The notes under the pieces: model-generated
The model's input: only the letters and a program-made list of their open reading frames with translations
The model's database searches: none
What the model was told of the DNA's origin: nothing
Assembly: GCF_001742165.1 (NCBI RefSeq)
Contig: NZ_CP016443.1
Location: 1,116,001-1,180,000 of the forward strand
Origin: Burkholderia stabilis
GTDB lineage: Bacteria > Pseudomonadota > Gammaproteobacteria > Burkholderiales > Burkholderiaceae
Length of the DNA: 64,000 nucleotides
Direction of reading: 5' to 3'
Part shown: positions 10,650 through 19,519 of the stretch, piece after piece
How positions within the stretch are numbered: position 1 is the first letter of the stretch
Layout of the letters: every line of letters starts with the position of its first letter
Made by a program: the position numbers and the translations under genes

Positions 10650-12890
10650 TCACGCGCTTGCGCGATGCGCGCCAATGCGGGCTGCCAGCGCCTCGGCCAC
10701 ACGCTCGACCAGCGCCGGCCAGTCGCCGGGCCGCTGCTGCCGGAACAGCGTTGCGTGCGGATACCACGGGCTGTCGTCGCGTTCGAGCAGCCAGCGCCAG
10801 TCCGGCACGCGCGGCAGCAGCACCCACGTGGGCCGCCCGAGCGCGCCGGCCAGATGCACGACCGACGTATCGACCGCGATGACGAGGTCCAGCGTGTCGA
10901 CGAGCGCAGCCGTTTCCGCGAAATCGGTCAACTCCGCCTCGAACGACAGCACGCCGCTCGCGGCGAACGCGTCGGCGTCGCGCGCACGCACGCCGACCTG
11001 CAGGCTCACGAACGTCGCATCGAGCGCGACGAGCGGCGCGAGCGCGGCGAACGTCATCGACCGGTTTTCGTCGTTCGCGTGGTCCGGATTGCCCGACCAC
11101 GCGAGCCCGATGCGCAACCGTCGTGACGGCGCGGCCGCGTCGAGCCGCCCGATCCATTCGGCGCGCCGCCGCGGGTCGGCATGCAGGTACGGCACGCCGG
11201 CCGGCACCGTGTCGAGCGTCGTGCGGAACGCGAACGGCAGACTCAGCATCGGGCAATGGAGATCGAACGCGGGCGCCGGCTGGCCGTCGACGACGACGCG
11301 GCTCACGCCGCGCAGCGTGCCCAGCAGACCGGCCAGCGCGGCCGGCGCGTCAATGAGCACGGTCGCGCCGCGATCATGCGCGAGGCTCGCGTAACGGCAG
11401 AACTGCAGCGTGTCGCCGAAGCCCTGCTCCGCATGCAGCAGCAGCGTGCGCCCCGCGAGCGGCGCGTCGCCCGTCCATTGCGGGCGGTCCGCATGACGCC
11501 GGTGCAGCGTCACGTCGGCGGCATCCCAGCGCGTTTCGTGCTGCCGCCAGCCCGCATCTAAGTCGCCCATCACCAGGCGGCAGAACGCCTCGGACCGGCG
11601 CGCGACGCCATGATTCGGATCGCGCACGCACGCCAGCGCGAAATCGGCCAGCGCGGCGGCGTAGTCGCCGAGCTGCTGGCGTGCGACCGCGCGCGTATAA
11701 ATCTCCTGCGCCGTGCGGCTGGGCGCGCTGGCGGCGGCCGCGTAACTCGCGAGCGCGTCGTCGTAACGGCCGAGCAGTTGTTGCGTGATCGCGCGATTGC
11801 ACAGCACTTCCGCGTGCGGGCCGCGCGCGTCGAGCGCACGGTCGTAATGCGCGAGCGCTTCGTCGTACGCGCCGGACGCCCGCAGCGCGCCGGCCCGATT
11901 GCGCAGCGCGTCGAAATCCGCCGGCGCGCGCGCAAGCGCTTCGCCGTACGCGTGCGCGGCTTCCTCGTGGCGCCGCAGCCCGAGCAGCGCGTTGCCGCGG
12001 CCGACCCACGCGCCGACGTGGTCGCGATCGCGCGCGAGCAGCCGGTCGCTGCGCTTGAGCAACGCGTCGCGCAGATGCAGCAGATCGAGTGCGACGCAGC
12101 TCACGAACAGCAGCTGCATGTCGTCCGGCAGCCGCGCGAGCGCTTCGTCGAGACACGCCAGCGCTTCGGCCGGCCGCCCCAGCTCGATCAGCGTATAGCC
12201 GCACGCATAGACGAGATCGGGCGTCTTGCCGCGCACGACCATCGCGAGCTGGAAACAATGCAGCGCCTCGTCGCCGCGGCCGAGCGCGCGCAACGCATGG
12301 CCGCGTTCGGCGAGCGCTGCCGGGTCGTCCGGATCGAGCCGCAGCGCGCGCTCGATGCTGATCAGCGCGTCGGCCGGCCGGCCGAGCGCGCGCAATGCCT
12401 CGCCGCGCCGGACCCACGTCGACGCGCGGCCCGGTTCGCGCGCCAGCGCGAGATCGCAGGCGCCGACCGCTTCGCCGTGCCGCCCGAGCGCGTGCAGTGC
12501 GTCGCCGCGCGCCGCATGCGCCGGCGCATGACCGGGGTCGCGCGCGAGCGCCTGGGCAGCGGCATCGAGTGCCTCACGATGACGGCCCGCGCCGGTCAGC
12601 GCCGCCGCATGATTCGCGAAATTCCACGGATGATTCAAGCCGGATCGCATCGATCGCGCGATCAACGGCTCCGCGCGCACGGGATCGCCGCGCTGAAGAT
12701 GCACGACTCCGAGCAGGTGCAGCGCCTCGACGTGGTCGGGCATCATCGCCAGCACTCCCTCGTAGAGCCGCCCCGCGCCCGCGAGATCGCGCTGCTCGAG
12801 CCGCGCGCGCGCATGGCGCAACGCATCGTCGACCGCCGCCCGCAACGGTGCGGCGCCCGCGCCGAACGCCGGCGCCTGCGCCATGCTCAT
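10650..12890 (-). CDS. TPR protein with C-terminal GT9-like glycosyltransferase domain (third of three tandem paralogues)
   Basis: A 746-residue protein. The first roughly 480 residues are tandem 34-residue TPR units (patterns such as GRHGEAVGACDLALAREPG and GRYDDALASYAAA). The rest is a glycosyltransferase-family-9/heptosyltransferase-like domain with HAEQGFGDTLQFCRY, RIGLAWSGNPDHANDENRS, DLVIAVDTSVVHLAGALG and a DDSPWYP signature near the end. The ATG at 12890 overlaps the stop of the upstream paralogue (ATGA), so the two are translationally coupled. The EQG-GD nucleotide-sugar-site-like motif is intact. Standing directly before the giant exoprotein gene, it may be a cytoplasmic partner that modifies or chaperones it; that is inference, since enzymatic activity is not shown by sequence. 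There is no signal peptide or membrane segment. Confidence 0.85.
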   Translation of the reverse strand: MSMAQAPAFGAGAAPLRAAVDDALRHARARLEQRDLAGAGRLYEGVLAMMPDHVEALHLLGVVHLQRGDPVRAEPLIARSMRSGLNHPWNFANHAAALTGAGRHREALDAAAQALARDPGHAPAHAARGDALHALGRHGEAVGACDLALAREPGRASTWVRRGEALRALGRPADALISIERALRLDPDDPAALAERGHALRALGRGDEALHCFQLAMVVRGKTPDLVYACGYTLIELGRPAEALACLDEALARLPDDMQLLFVSCVALDLLHLRDALLKRSDRLLARDRDHVGAWVGRGNALLGLRRHEEAAHAYGEALARAPADFDALRNRAGALRASGAYDEALAHYDRALDARGPHAEVLCNRAITQQLLGRYDDALASYAAAASAPSRTAQEIYTRAVARQQLGDYAAALADFALACVRDPNHGVARRSEAFCRLVMGDLDAGWRQHETRWDAADVTLHRRHADRPQWTGDAPLAGRTLLLHAEQGFGDTLQFCRYASLAHDRGATVLIDAPAALAGLLGTLRGVSRVVVDGQPAPAFDLHCPMLSLPFAFRTTLDTVPAGVPYLHADPRRRAEWIGRLDAAAPSRRLRIGLAWSGNPDHANDENRSMTFAALAPLVALDATFVSLQVGVRARDADAFAASGVLSFEAELTDFAETAALVDTLDLVIAVDTSVVHLAGALGRPTWVLLPRVPDWRWLLERDDSPWYPHATLFRQQRPGDWPALVERVAEALAARIGAHRASA

Positions 12891-15128
12891 CGCAGCGCCC
12901 CCGCCGCCAGCGCCGGCAGCGCGTCGCGAATCCGCTCGACGACCGGCGCCCACTGGCCGCCCTCCGGCTGGCGGAACAGTCGCGCGCCCGGATACCACGG
13001 GCTGTCGTCGCGATCGAGCAGCCAGCGGAAGTCGGGCGTGTGCGGCAGCATCACGGCGAGCGGCCGGCCGAGCGCGCCGGCCAGGTGCGCGACCGACGTA
13101 TCGACGCTGATCACCGCGTCCATCACATCGGTCAGCGCGGCCGTTTCCGCGAAATCCGTCAGCGCGTCGCCGACGAAGCGAATCGCGCTCGCGTCGAGCG
13201 TGGCGCGATCCTCGTCGCGGATCACCTTGTGCAGGCTGATCCATTCGTAGCGGTCGTCGAGCAGCGGCACCAGGTCGGCGAGCGTGATCGAGCGATTGCG
13301 GTCGTTCAGGTGCAGCGGGTTGCCGGCCCAGACGAGGCCGATGCGCGGCCGGTCGGTCGCACCCAGGCGCGTACGCCAGTGCTCGACGCGCGCGGGATCG
13401 GCACGCAGGTACGGCGCGCCCGCCGGAATCGACGCAAGATCGGTGCGAAATTCGAGCGGCAGGCTCAGCAGCGGGCAATGCAGATCGAACGGCGGCAGCG
13501 GGTCGCCGCGCGCGACGAGCACGTCGACGCCGTCGAGCGTCGCGAACAGCGCCTTCAGTTCGACCGGCGCCTCGAGCACGACACGCGCGCCGAGCGCCTT
13601 CACGAGCGGCACGTAACGACAGAACTGCAGCGTGTCGCCGAGCCCCTGCTCCGGATACAGCAGGATCGTCTGCCCGTCGAGCGGCATCCCGTGCGTCCAG
13701 CGCGGCTGCGCGAAGTCGCGCCGGCTGCCGTCGAGCTGGCTGTCGCGCCAGCGCCATTCGTATTCGGCCCAGCCGGCTTCGAAATCGCCGATCGACAGGC
13801 ACAGGAACGACCGCATGCAGTGCGCGTGCGCATAGTCGGGATCGATGTCGATCGCTTCCGCATACGCGCGCAGCGCGTCGTCGTTGCGTCGCAGCGCGCG
13901 CAATGCGCTGCCGCGATGAAAATGCGCGAGCTTGTCGCGCGGCGTTGCGGCGATCACGCGTGCGAGATCGTCGAGCGCATCGTCGTAGCGGTGCGATTCG
14001 AGCCGCACGCGTGCGCGCGTGAACGACGCAGGCGTGTAGTGCGGGTCGATCGCCAGCGCACGGTCGCACAGGTCGTGTGCGTCGTCGTGACGATCGACAC
14101 GCATCAGCGCGCTCGCGTAGTTGCACAGCACGCCGATGCTGCCCGGCTCGGCATCGAGCGCGCGCGCATAGCTGTCGACCGCCTCCGCGTAGCGGCCCAG
14201 GTAGCTCGCCGCGTTGCCGCGATTGGCGAGCGCGCGCATGGCGCGGATCGATCGCGATCGCGCGGTCGCAACGCATCAGCGCCTCGTCGTGCCGGCCGAG
14301 CTGTTCGAGCGCGACCGAGCTGTTGAAGATCGCCTCGACGAACGCCGGGCTCGCCGCAATCGCCGCATTGAAATCGGCCAGCGCGTATTCGGGGTCGTGC
14401 AGGTCGAGATAAGCGACGCCGCGCAGGAACAACGCGTCGGCGCTGCCCGGCCGCAGCGCGAGCGCGTGGCCGTAGCTGTCAGCCGCGTCGCGGAAGCGGC
14501 CGAGTTCGCGCAGCGCGAGCCCGCGCCCGCGCATCGCGTCGAACGTGCGGCCCGCGAGCGCGATCGCGCGGTCGCAGTCGGCGAGCGCGTCGTCGAAGCG
14601 GCCGAGCGCGCGCAGCATGTCGCTGCGTTTCACGTAACCGTCGGCGAAACCGGGCGTCAGTTCGAGCAGCCGGTCGTAGACCGCTCGCGCCTCGTCGTAC
14701 CGCGCAAGTTGCGCGAGCAGCCCGGCCCGCTGGAACAGCACGCGCTGATGCACGGGATTGATCGCGAGCGCCTCGTCGAGCCGCGCGAGCGCATCGTGTT
14801 CGCGCCCGAGCCCGGCCAGCACCGCCGAGTAGTTCGCGAGCGCAAGCGGCACCGGCTGGCGCTCGACCGAGCGCCGCATCAGCGGTTCGGCATCGTCGAG
14901 CCGCCCCTGCTGGAAACGCACCGCGCCGAGCAGGTGCAGCGCCTCCGGATGCTCGGGATCGATCGCCAGCAATTCGGCGTACGCGTTCTCCGCGTGCTGC
15001 AGCGCGCCCTCGTGATGCGCCTTGCGCGCACGCACGAGCAGCCGTTCGAGCTGCGCGGTATCGGGCGGACGGCGTTCCGGCGCGAGCAGCGCGCTCGCCA
15101 GTGTCGTCCCTTCCCCATTCGGTGTCAT
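12887..15128 (-). pseudogene. TPR/GT9-like glycosyltransferase paralogue (second of three), frameshifted near 14235
   Basis: Residues 1-296 (15128 down to about 14240) are TPR units; the frame then slips and continues from about 14239 to the stop at 12887. The junction lies in an alternating GC tract, where two missing bases would restore DPRHARALANRGNAASYLG. Repaired, the protein is about 747 residues, matching its neighbours. The C-terminal domain carries LLYPEQGLGDTLQFCRY, RIGLVWAGNPLHLNDRNRS and VISVDTSVAHLAGALG. The start at 15128 lies 42 bases after the upstream paralogue's stop, and the stop overlaps the next start. If the frameshift is real, the C-terminal half could be translated only by reinitiation. 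Family assignment is firm; whether the gene is broken is not. Confidence 0.8.
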
Positions 15129-15170
15129 CGTGTGGCCCCCACTTGTCGCTGTTCGTGTCGCGTGTCGTGT

Positions 15171-17393
15171 CTAACGTGTCATCGGTTCGAGCGCGGCGCG
15201 CACCGCGCCGATCGCATCGGCCCAGTCGCCGGGCGCCGGCTGGCGAAACAGCCGCGCGGACGGATACCACGGGCTGTCGCCGCGCGTACGCATCCAGCGC
15301 CATGCCGGCGGATCGGGCAACAGCACCCAGACGCGCGCGCCCAGCGCGCCCGCCAGATGCGCAACGGCGGAATCGGCCGCGATCACGAGATCCAGCGCGC
15401 CGATCAGCGCAGCCATATCCGCGAAATCGCCGAGTTCGTCGTCGACGCGGCGTACCGGCGTATCCGCCAACCGCGCGTCGTCGTGTTCATGCACGGGTTT
15501 CTGCAGGCTGATCCAGTCGACGTCGAGATCGAACAGCGGCGTGAGCCGCGCGAAGTCGATCGACCGGCCGGCGTCGTGCCGTTGCGCCGGATCGCCCGCC
15601 CATGCGAGCCCGATGCGCGGCCTGCGCCGTTCGCCGAGCAGCGCGTCCCACTCGCGCGTGCGTTGCGGGTCCGCATGCAGGTAGGCCGCGTCGCGCGGAA
15701 TGGTGTCGGTTTCGGTGCGAAACGCGTATGGCAGGCTCGGCAGCGGCACATGGCAATCGAAGGCCGGCAGCGGCGCGCCGCGCGATATCACGTGGGCCGC
15801 GCCGGCAAGCGACGGCATCAGCGCGTGCAACGAAGGCGGTACCTCGAGCACCACACGCGCGCCGCGCGCGGCGACGAGCGGCACGTAGCGGCAGAACTGC
15901 AGCGTGTCGTCGAAGTCGGGCTCTGCGTGAATCAGGATCGTCCTGCCATCCAGCGGCTCGTCGCCGCGCCACGCCGGCTGCGTGAACGACCGCGCATACC
16001 GCGCGAATTGCGGATCGCGCAGCCGCCATTCGTACCCATGCCAGCCGCGCGCGAAATCGCCTTCCATCAGGTGCAGCGATGCACGCGCGCAATGCGCGCC
16101 GGCCCAGTCGGGTTGCAGCGCGAGCGCGCGGTCGTAGGCCGCAAACGCGTCGGCCGCCTGCGCACGGTCGGCGAACAGGTTGCCGCGCGCGAGCCAGCTC
16201 GCCGCGTGATCGGGACGCAGCGCGAGCGCGCGATCGAGCGACGCGAAGGCTTCGTCGTAACGGTGCAGGTCCTGCAGCACGCGGCTTCGGTTCGTCCACG
16301 CTTCGGCGAAACGGGGGTCGAGCGCGAGCGCGTCGTCGTAGCTGGCGAGCGCCGCATCGAAACGCTGCAGATGTCGCAGCGCCGTGCCGCGATTGCACAG
16401 CGTGTCGGCCGAACGCGGCTCGATGGCGAGCGCACGCGCGTAGCTGTCGAGCGCTTCGTCGTGACGCTCGAGCTGCAGCAACGCGTTGCCGCGGCTCGCG
16501 AGCGCGCGGGCGTCAGCCGGATCGTGCGCCAGCACGCGGTCGCAACGCGCGAGCGCTTCATCCGCGCGGCCCAGCCGTTCGAGCACGGCCGCGCTGTCGC
16601 ACAACGCATCGAGCCGCGCGGGATCGGCCGCGATCGCCTCGTCGAATGCGGCCAGCGCTTCGTTCAGGCGGTCGAGATCGGCAAGCGTGCGGCCGCGCTC
16701 GGCCACGATCGCGGCGACGCCCGGCCGGATCGCGTTCGCGCGATCGAAACAGTGCAGCGCGTCGGCCGCGCGCCGCATCTCGCGCAACACGAGCCCGCGG
16801 TTGAACCACGATTCGAACGAATGCGGATCGACCATCAGCGCGCGGTCGTAGGTGTCGAGCGCTTCGTCGAAGCGGCCGAGCGCACGCAGCGCGCCGCCGC
16901 GATTGCAGAGGGCGTCGAGCACGAGCGGCGACACCGCGAGCGCGCGGTCGAACGACGCGAGCGCGTCGTCATGGCGGCGCAAATCGGTCAGCGTGTTGCC
17001 GCGGCGCACGAGCGTCTGCACGTCGTCGGGCGATGCGCGCAGCGCGGCCGCGAAATGGGCGAGCGCCTCGTCGGTGCGGCCGCGCTCGCCGGCGATCGCG
17101 CCGAGATCCGACAGCGCACGCACGTCCGGCGCGATCGCGATCGACTGACGCAGCAGCGCTTCCGCATGATCGGCCGCGCCACGCTGGAATTGCAGCACGC
17201 CGTACAGATGGAGCGCCTGCGGATGATCGGGCGCCTTCGCGAGCACCGCGAGATAGTCGCGTGCCGCATCGTCGAACCGACCGGCGCCGTGCCACTGCTG
17301 CGCGCGGTTCAGGATCGCCGTCAATTGCCATTGCCCGGGCGCGTCGTGTCCCGACGCGCCCGCGTGTGCATCATGCCGGTGCTCGACCGTCAC
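15171..17393 (-). CDS. TPR protein with C-terminal GT9-like glycosyltransferase domain (first of three), altered motif
   Basis: A 740-residue protein, first gene of the TPR operon. About 14 TPR units fill residues 20-490 (for example GRFDEALDTYDRALMVDPHSFESWFNRG). A GT9-like domain follows, with RIGLAWAGDPAQRHDAGRS, DLVIAADSAVAHLAGALG and GDSPWYPSARLFRQPAPGDW. Its two paralogues have EQG(L/F)GDTLQFCRY, but here the run is EPDFDDTLQFCRY, so two glycines of the presumed substrate loop are replaced. It may therefore be a non-catalytic or re-targeted copy. The start at 17393 is preceded by a 188-bp gap holding the shared AATGGTCCGTA word, so the operon probably has its own promoter. Confidence 0.85.
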   Translation of the reverse strand: MTVEHRHDAHAGASGHDAPGQWQLTAILNRAQQWHGAGRFDDAARDYLAVLAKAPDHPQALHLYGVLQFQRGAADHAEALLRQSIAIAPDVRALSDLGAIAGERGRTDEALAHFAAALRASPDDVQTLVRRGNTLTDLRRHDDALASFDRALAVSPLVLDALCNRGGALRALGRFDEALDTYDRALMVDPHSFESWFNRGLVLREMRRAADALHCFDRANAIRPGVAAIVAERGRTLADLDRLNEALAAFDEAIAADPARLDALCDSAAVLERLGRADEALARCDRVLAHDPADARALASRGNALLQLERHDEALDSYARALAIEPRSADTLCNRGTALRHLQRFDAALASYDDALALDPRFAEAWTNRSRVLQDLHRYDEAFASLDRALALRPDHAASWLARGNLFADRAQAADAFAAYDRALALQPDWAGAHCARASLHLMEGDFARGWHGYEWRLRDPQFARYARSFTQPAWRGDEPLDGRTILIHAEPDFDDTLQFCRYVPLVAARGARVVLEVPPSLHALMPSLAGAAHVISRGAPLPAFDCHVPLPSLPYAFRTETDTIPRDAAYLHADPQRTREWDALLGERRRPRIGLAWAGDPAQRHDAGRSIDFARLTPLFDLDVDWISLQKPVHEHDDARLADTPVRRVDDELGDFADMAALIGALDLVIAADSAVAHLAGALGARVWVLLPDPPAWRWMRTRGDSPWYPSARLFRQPAPGDWADAIGAVRAALEPMTR

Positions 17394-17496
17394 GTTCGCC
17401 CCCTTCCCGTTTGACGATGCCGCCGCTGAACCGGCCGATGGAACCGGTCGCGGCGGTCATGCTCGTCACGAGACTAACGGACGGCCAATAACAGAC

Positions 17497-17520
17497 GTAT
17501 GACGAAAGTTACGGACCATT
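17497..17520 (-). promoter_or_regulatory. Shared AATGGTCCGTA motif upstream of the TPR-glycosyltransferase operon
   Basis: The coding strand reads AATGGTCCGTA followed by ACTTTCGTCA. Aligned with the two other copies, the pattern is AATGGTCCGTA-M-C-W-Y-Y-C-G-N-C-A. It sits about 104-117 bases upstream of the start codon at 17393. It could be an activator site or an alternative-sigma promoter; I cannot name the factor. Confidence 0.5.
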
Positions 17521-17581
17521 TTGTGCGGGGGACGGAACGGCTTTCCGCATATGGGCGCGCGTACCGGGCCGCATTGCGCAT

Positions 17582-18244
17582 TCATTGACCGATCGGGATC
17601 GTTCGCACGTACTCGACCGCCGGCGCGCCCATCGTGACCGCGAAGCGGACGCCGCGCGGCACCGGCGCACCGATCGACGTCGAGTTGCTGATGCCGTGCT
17701 GCGCGAGAAACTGCGCATAGGCCTGCTCGATGACGGTCTGGCTCGTCGTCCATCCGTCCGGCGGAATCCATACGGAAAGCTGCATCGAGCGCGCATCGTT
17801 GCTGACGACCACGCGCGCGAACGCATCCATGTGATGCAGCGCGTCGTCGACCTCGGCCAGCGACGCCAGCGGCTGCGACGCGCTGCGCACGAGCTCGCGC
17901 CCCGTCAGCCGGTAACGCACGACCTGCATGTGCGTCGGCCCGCCGCCGACACCGAGATGGCGCACCATCACGAGTTCGTCCGGGCGGATGCGCAACGGCG
18001 GCCCGAACACTTCGTCGGGCGTCACGAGGTTGGTCAGGTCGAACTGCAACTGGGAGAAATAGCGGCCGAGCAGGCGCGTTTGCGCCAGATTCGACGCGAT
18101 ATCGTCGCGGCCGCGGATCGTCGCGTCGAGGCCGCGCCACGACAGCAACGCGATCACGGCGAGCAGCGTGATCGCGACCAGCATCTCGATCAGCGTGAAG
18201 CCGCGGGCGCGCGCCGCCGCACGCGGTTCAGCGGCGCGCTTCAT
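17582..18244 (-). CDS. Type II secretion-like minor pseudopilin, GspJ-like
   Basis: A 220-residue protein with a class-III prepilin leader: a short positive N-terminus, the RG|FTLIE processing site at residues 14-20 (Phe16 as mature residue 1, Glu20 as the conserved Glu5), then a hydrophobic helix LVAITLLAVIALLSW. The C-terminal domain (DDIASNLAQTRLLGRYFSQLQ, FGPPLRIRPDELVMVRH) resembles GspJ. It overlaps the upstream gspI-like gene by 17 bases, as in T2SS operons. No gspG, H, K, D, E or prepilin peptidase is nearby in the window, so the pair is orphan here. It could form a pseudopilus tip with a T2SS encoded elsewhere, or act in a separate assembly linked to the adjacent exoprotein. Confidence 0.8.
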   Translation of the reverse strand: MKRAAEPRAAARARGFTLIEMLVAITLLAVIALLSWRGLDATIRGRDDIASNLAQTRLLGRYFSQLQFDLTNLVTPDEVFGPPLRIRPDELVMVRHLGVGGGPTHMQVVRYRLTGRELVRSASQPLASLAEVDDALHHMDAFARVVVSNDARSMQLSVWIPPDGWTTSQTVIEQAYAQFLAQHGISNSTSIGAPVPRGVRFAVTMGAPAVEYVRTIPIGQ

Positions 18245-18659
18245 TCTGGATCACCGTGACGACTTCGGCGAGCACGTTGCGGCTCGACGCGGACGGATAG
18301 ACGCTCACCGTCACGCGGCGCACCAGCGGGCTCGGCAGCGCGGCCACCGACTGGCGGCACACGAACCGGTAGCGGCCCTGCGGACACGCGAACGTGTTCG
18401 TGCCGACGGACGGCCAGGTCGACGCGATGCGGATTTCGCCGAGCGCATTGTCGGCGCTCCATAACGCGAGCAGGCGCATGCGGGCCATATCGGTGTCCGA
18501 CGCGAGCGCGCCGATCGCGCGCATCACGGCGCCGAGCGCCACCGCGACGATCGCCAGTGCGATCAGCACCTCGATCAGCGTGAATCCCCGTTGCGGCGCC
18601 CGCGCCGTGCGCGATCCGCCGCGCCCATGGCAGTTGGTGTCGGTTCTGTCGTCGCACAT
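18228..18659 (-). CDS. Type II secretion-like minor pseudopilin, GspI-like
   Basis: A 143-residue protein from the ATG at 18659; a longer start at 18743 would give an implausible 53-residue leader. The prepilin site is RG|FTLIE at residues 24-30, followed by VLIALAIVAVALGAVMRAIGAL. The body (ADNALGEIRIASTWPSVGTNTFACPQGRYRFVC) fits GspI: the position of the pair of cysteines and the RRVTVSVYP strand are typical. It is the first gene of a two-gene unit with the gspJ-like gene. The shared AATGGTCCGTA word lies about 130 bases upstream. GspI normally nucleates the I-J-K tip of the T2SS pseudopilus in the periplasm; no gspK is seen. Confidence 0.78.
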   Translation of the reverse strand: MCDDRTDTNCHGRGGSRTARAPQRGFTLIEVLIALAIVAVALGAVMRAIGALASDTDMARMRLLALWSADNALGEIRIASTWPSVGTNTFACPQGRYRFVCRQSVAALPSPLVRRVTVSVYPSASSRNVLAEVVTVIQNEARR

Positions 18660-18790
18660 GACCTGCGTTCTTGTCGATGGGTCGTCGCCCGGCGGCCGGC
18701 GATCGAGCCGCGGCCCGGGCCCCATCGCCGGCGCGACGGACACCGTGCACGGACGTTAAGCGCGGCGTGTGGCACGCACGTGTCGGATGG

Positions 18791-18801
18791 TACGGACCAT
18801 T
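18791..18801 (-). promoter_or_regulatory. Shared AATGGTCCGTA motif upstream of the gspIJ-like pair
   Basis: The third copy reads AATGGTCCGTA on the minus strand, followed by CCATCCGACA, which fits the same extended pattern as the copies at 17510 and 10594. Distance to the preferred gspI-like start is about 130 bases. Confidence 0.5.
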
Positions 18802-18969
18802 TGGCGCGGGCAGACCGGGGCGCATCGGCGCGCGGGGGCACCGCATGCGGCGTCGCGCGACGAACGCGCATTGCGGCAAACGGAAGACGGGAAACGATCG
18901 GGAGAAAACCGCCCGGCAGCGAATGGCCGGCGGTGATGGCGATCCCCGGACGGGATCGGCGCGACGGCG

Positions 18970-19176
18970 TCAGGCCGTCACGGCGTCGGCATACTCGGCG
19001 CGGGCAAGCTGGCCGGCGGCGTATGCCTCGGCTTCGCCGCGCAAGCCATCCCGGCTGAACGCGACGACTTTCACGCCAACGCCGGACGCCCGCTGTACCG
19101 TCAGCGCCCATTGCCATCCGCCGTCTTGTTCAAAGACGTGCAGCGAGGGTTCGAAGGTAGGGTCGAGTACGGTCAC
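18970..19176 (-). CDS. Conserved-looking small hypothetical protein (68 aa)
   Basis: It encodes an acidic 68-residue soluble protein (MTVLDPTFEPSLHVFEQ...), with aromatic residues in the first half (GGWQWALTV) and an alanine-rich helical end (GEAEAYAAGQLARAEYADA). There is no signal peptide, membrane segment or cysteine pair. Codon use matches neighbouring real genes and the opposite frames are not better, so I accept it as a gene. I do not recognise a function. It is single, with 168 bases before the gspIJ promoter motif on one side and 343 bases before alkB on the other. Confidence 0.6.
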   Translation of the reverse strand: MTVLDPTFEPSLHVFEQDGGWQWALTVQRASGVGVKVVAFSRDGLRGEAEAYAAGQLARAEYADAVTA

Positions 19177-19519
19177 GCGTTATGCTCCTGCCCCCTTGCG
19201 CATTGCATCGGCAACGCACGGGGCATGTCGAAAAGGTCGCGCCGGGATCCGACGCGTTTCAGCCATTCGACAGTCTAGCCAATGATTGTTGCGACGCACC
19301 ATCAGAGGTTTCACTCATCTATCGGAACCGGACGGTCGATCGAATATGTCTGAAACCCATATAGGACAAGCCTTTGGGCCGTTTCGGGCCACATCGTCCC
19401 GCGTTCGTGCGGCAACGTGCCGCATGCTGCGTCGCTTGCTTGCCTTGGTCGTTCGTGGATTGCGAAAACGGGGCGCGATTTATCCCGCGGCCCTGGCACG
19501 CCAGGATGACGGCCGGATG
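19177..19519. other. Intergenic region between the small hypothetical gene and alkB
   Basis: It must carry the promoter of the 68-residue protein and the 3' end of the alkB transcript. I see no convincing gene, terminator hairpin with a T-run, or repeat in it. Confidence 0.5.

Noticed and set aside
10621..10650. The dyad before the exoprotein read as a terminator for the TPR operon
   Set aside because: There is no T-run on the minus strand, the loop is long, and one arm is the word also found at the other two promoters.
10650..15128. A single 1,492-residue TPR protein
   Set aside because: It is an artefact: the first part belongs to one paralogue, the middle is out of frame after a frameshift, and the last 746 residues are a separate gene with its own ATG overlapping the upstream stop.
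14214..17414. 1,066-codon open frame on the plus strand, plus similar long frames at 11610-13250 and 12395-14326
   Set aside because: They are shadows of the TPR-glycosyltransferase genes; the repeats make long antisense frames. The minus-strand proteins have clear TPR and GT9 motifs.
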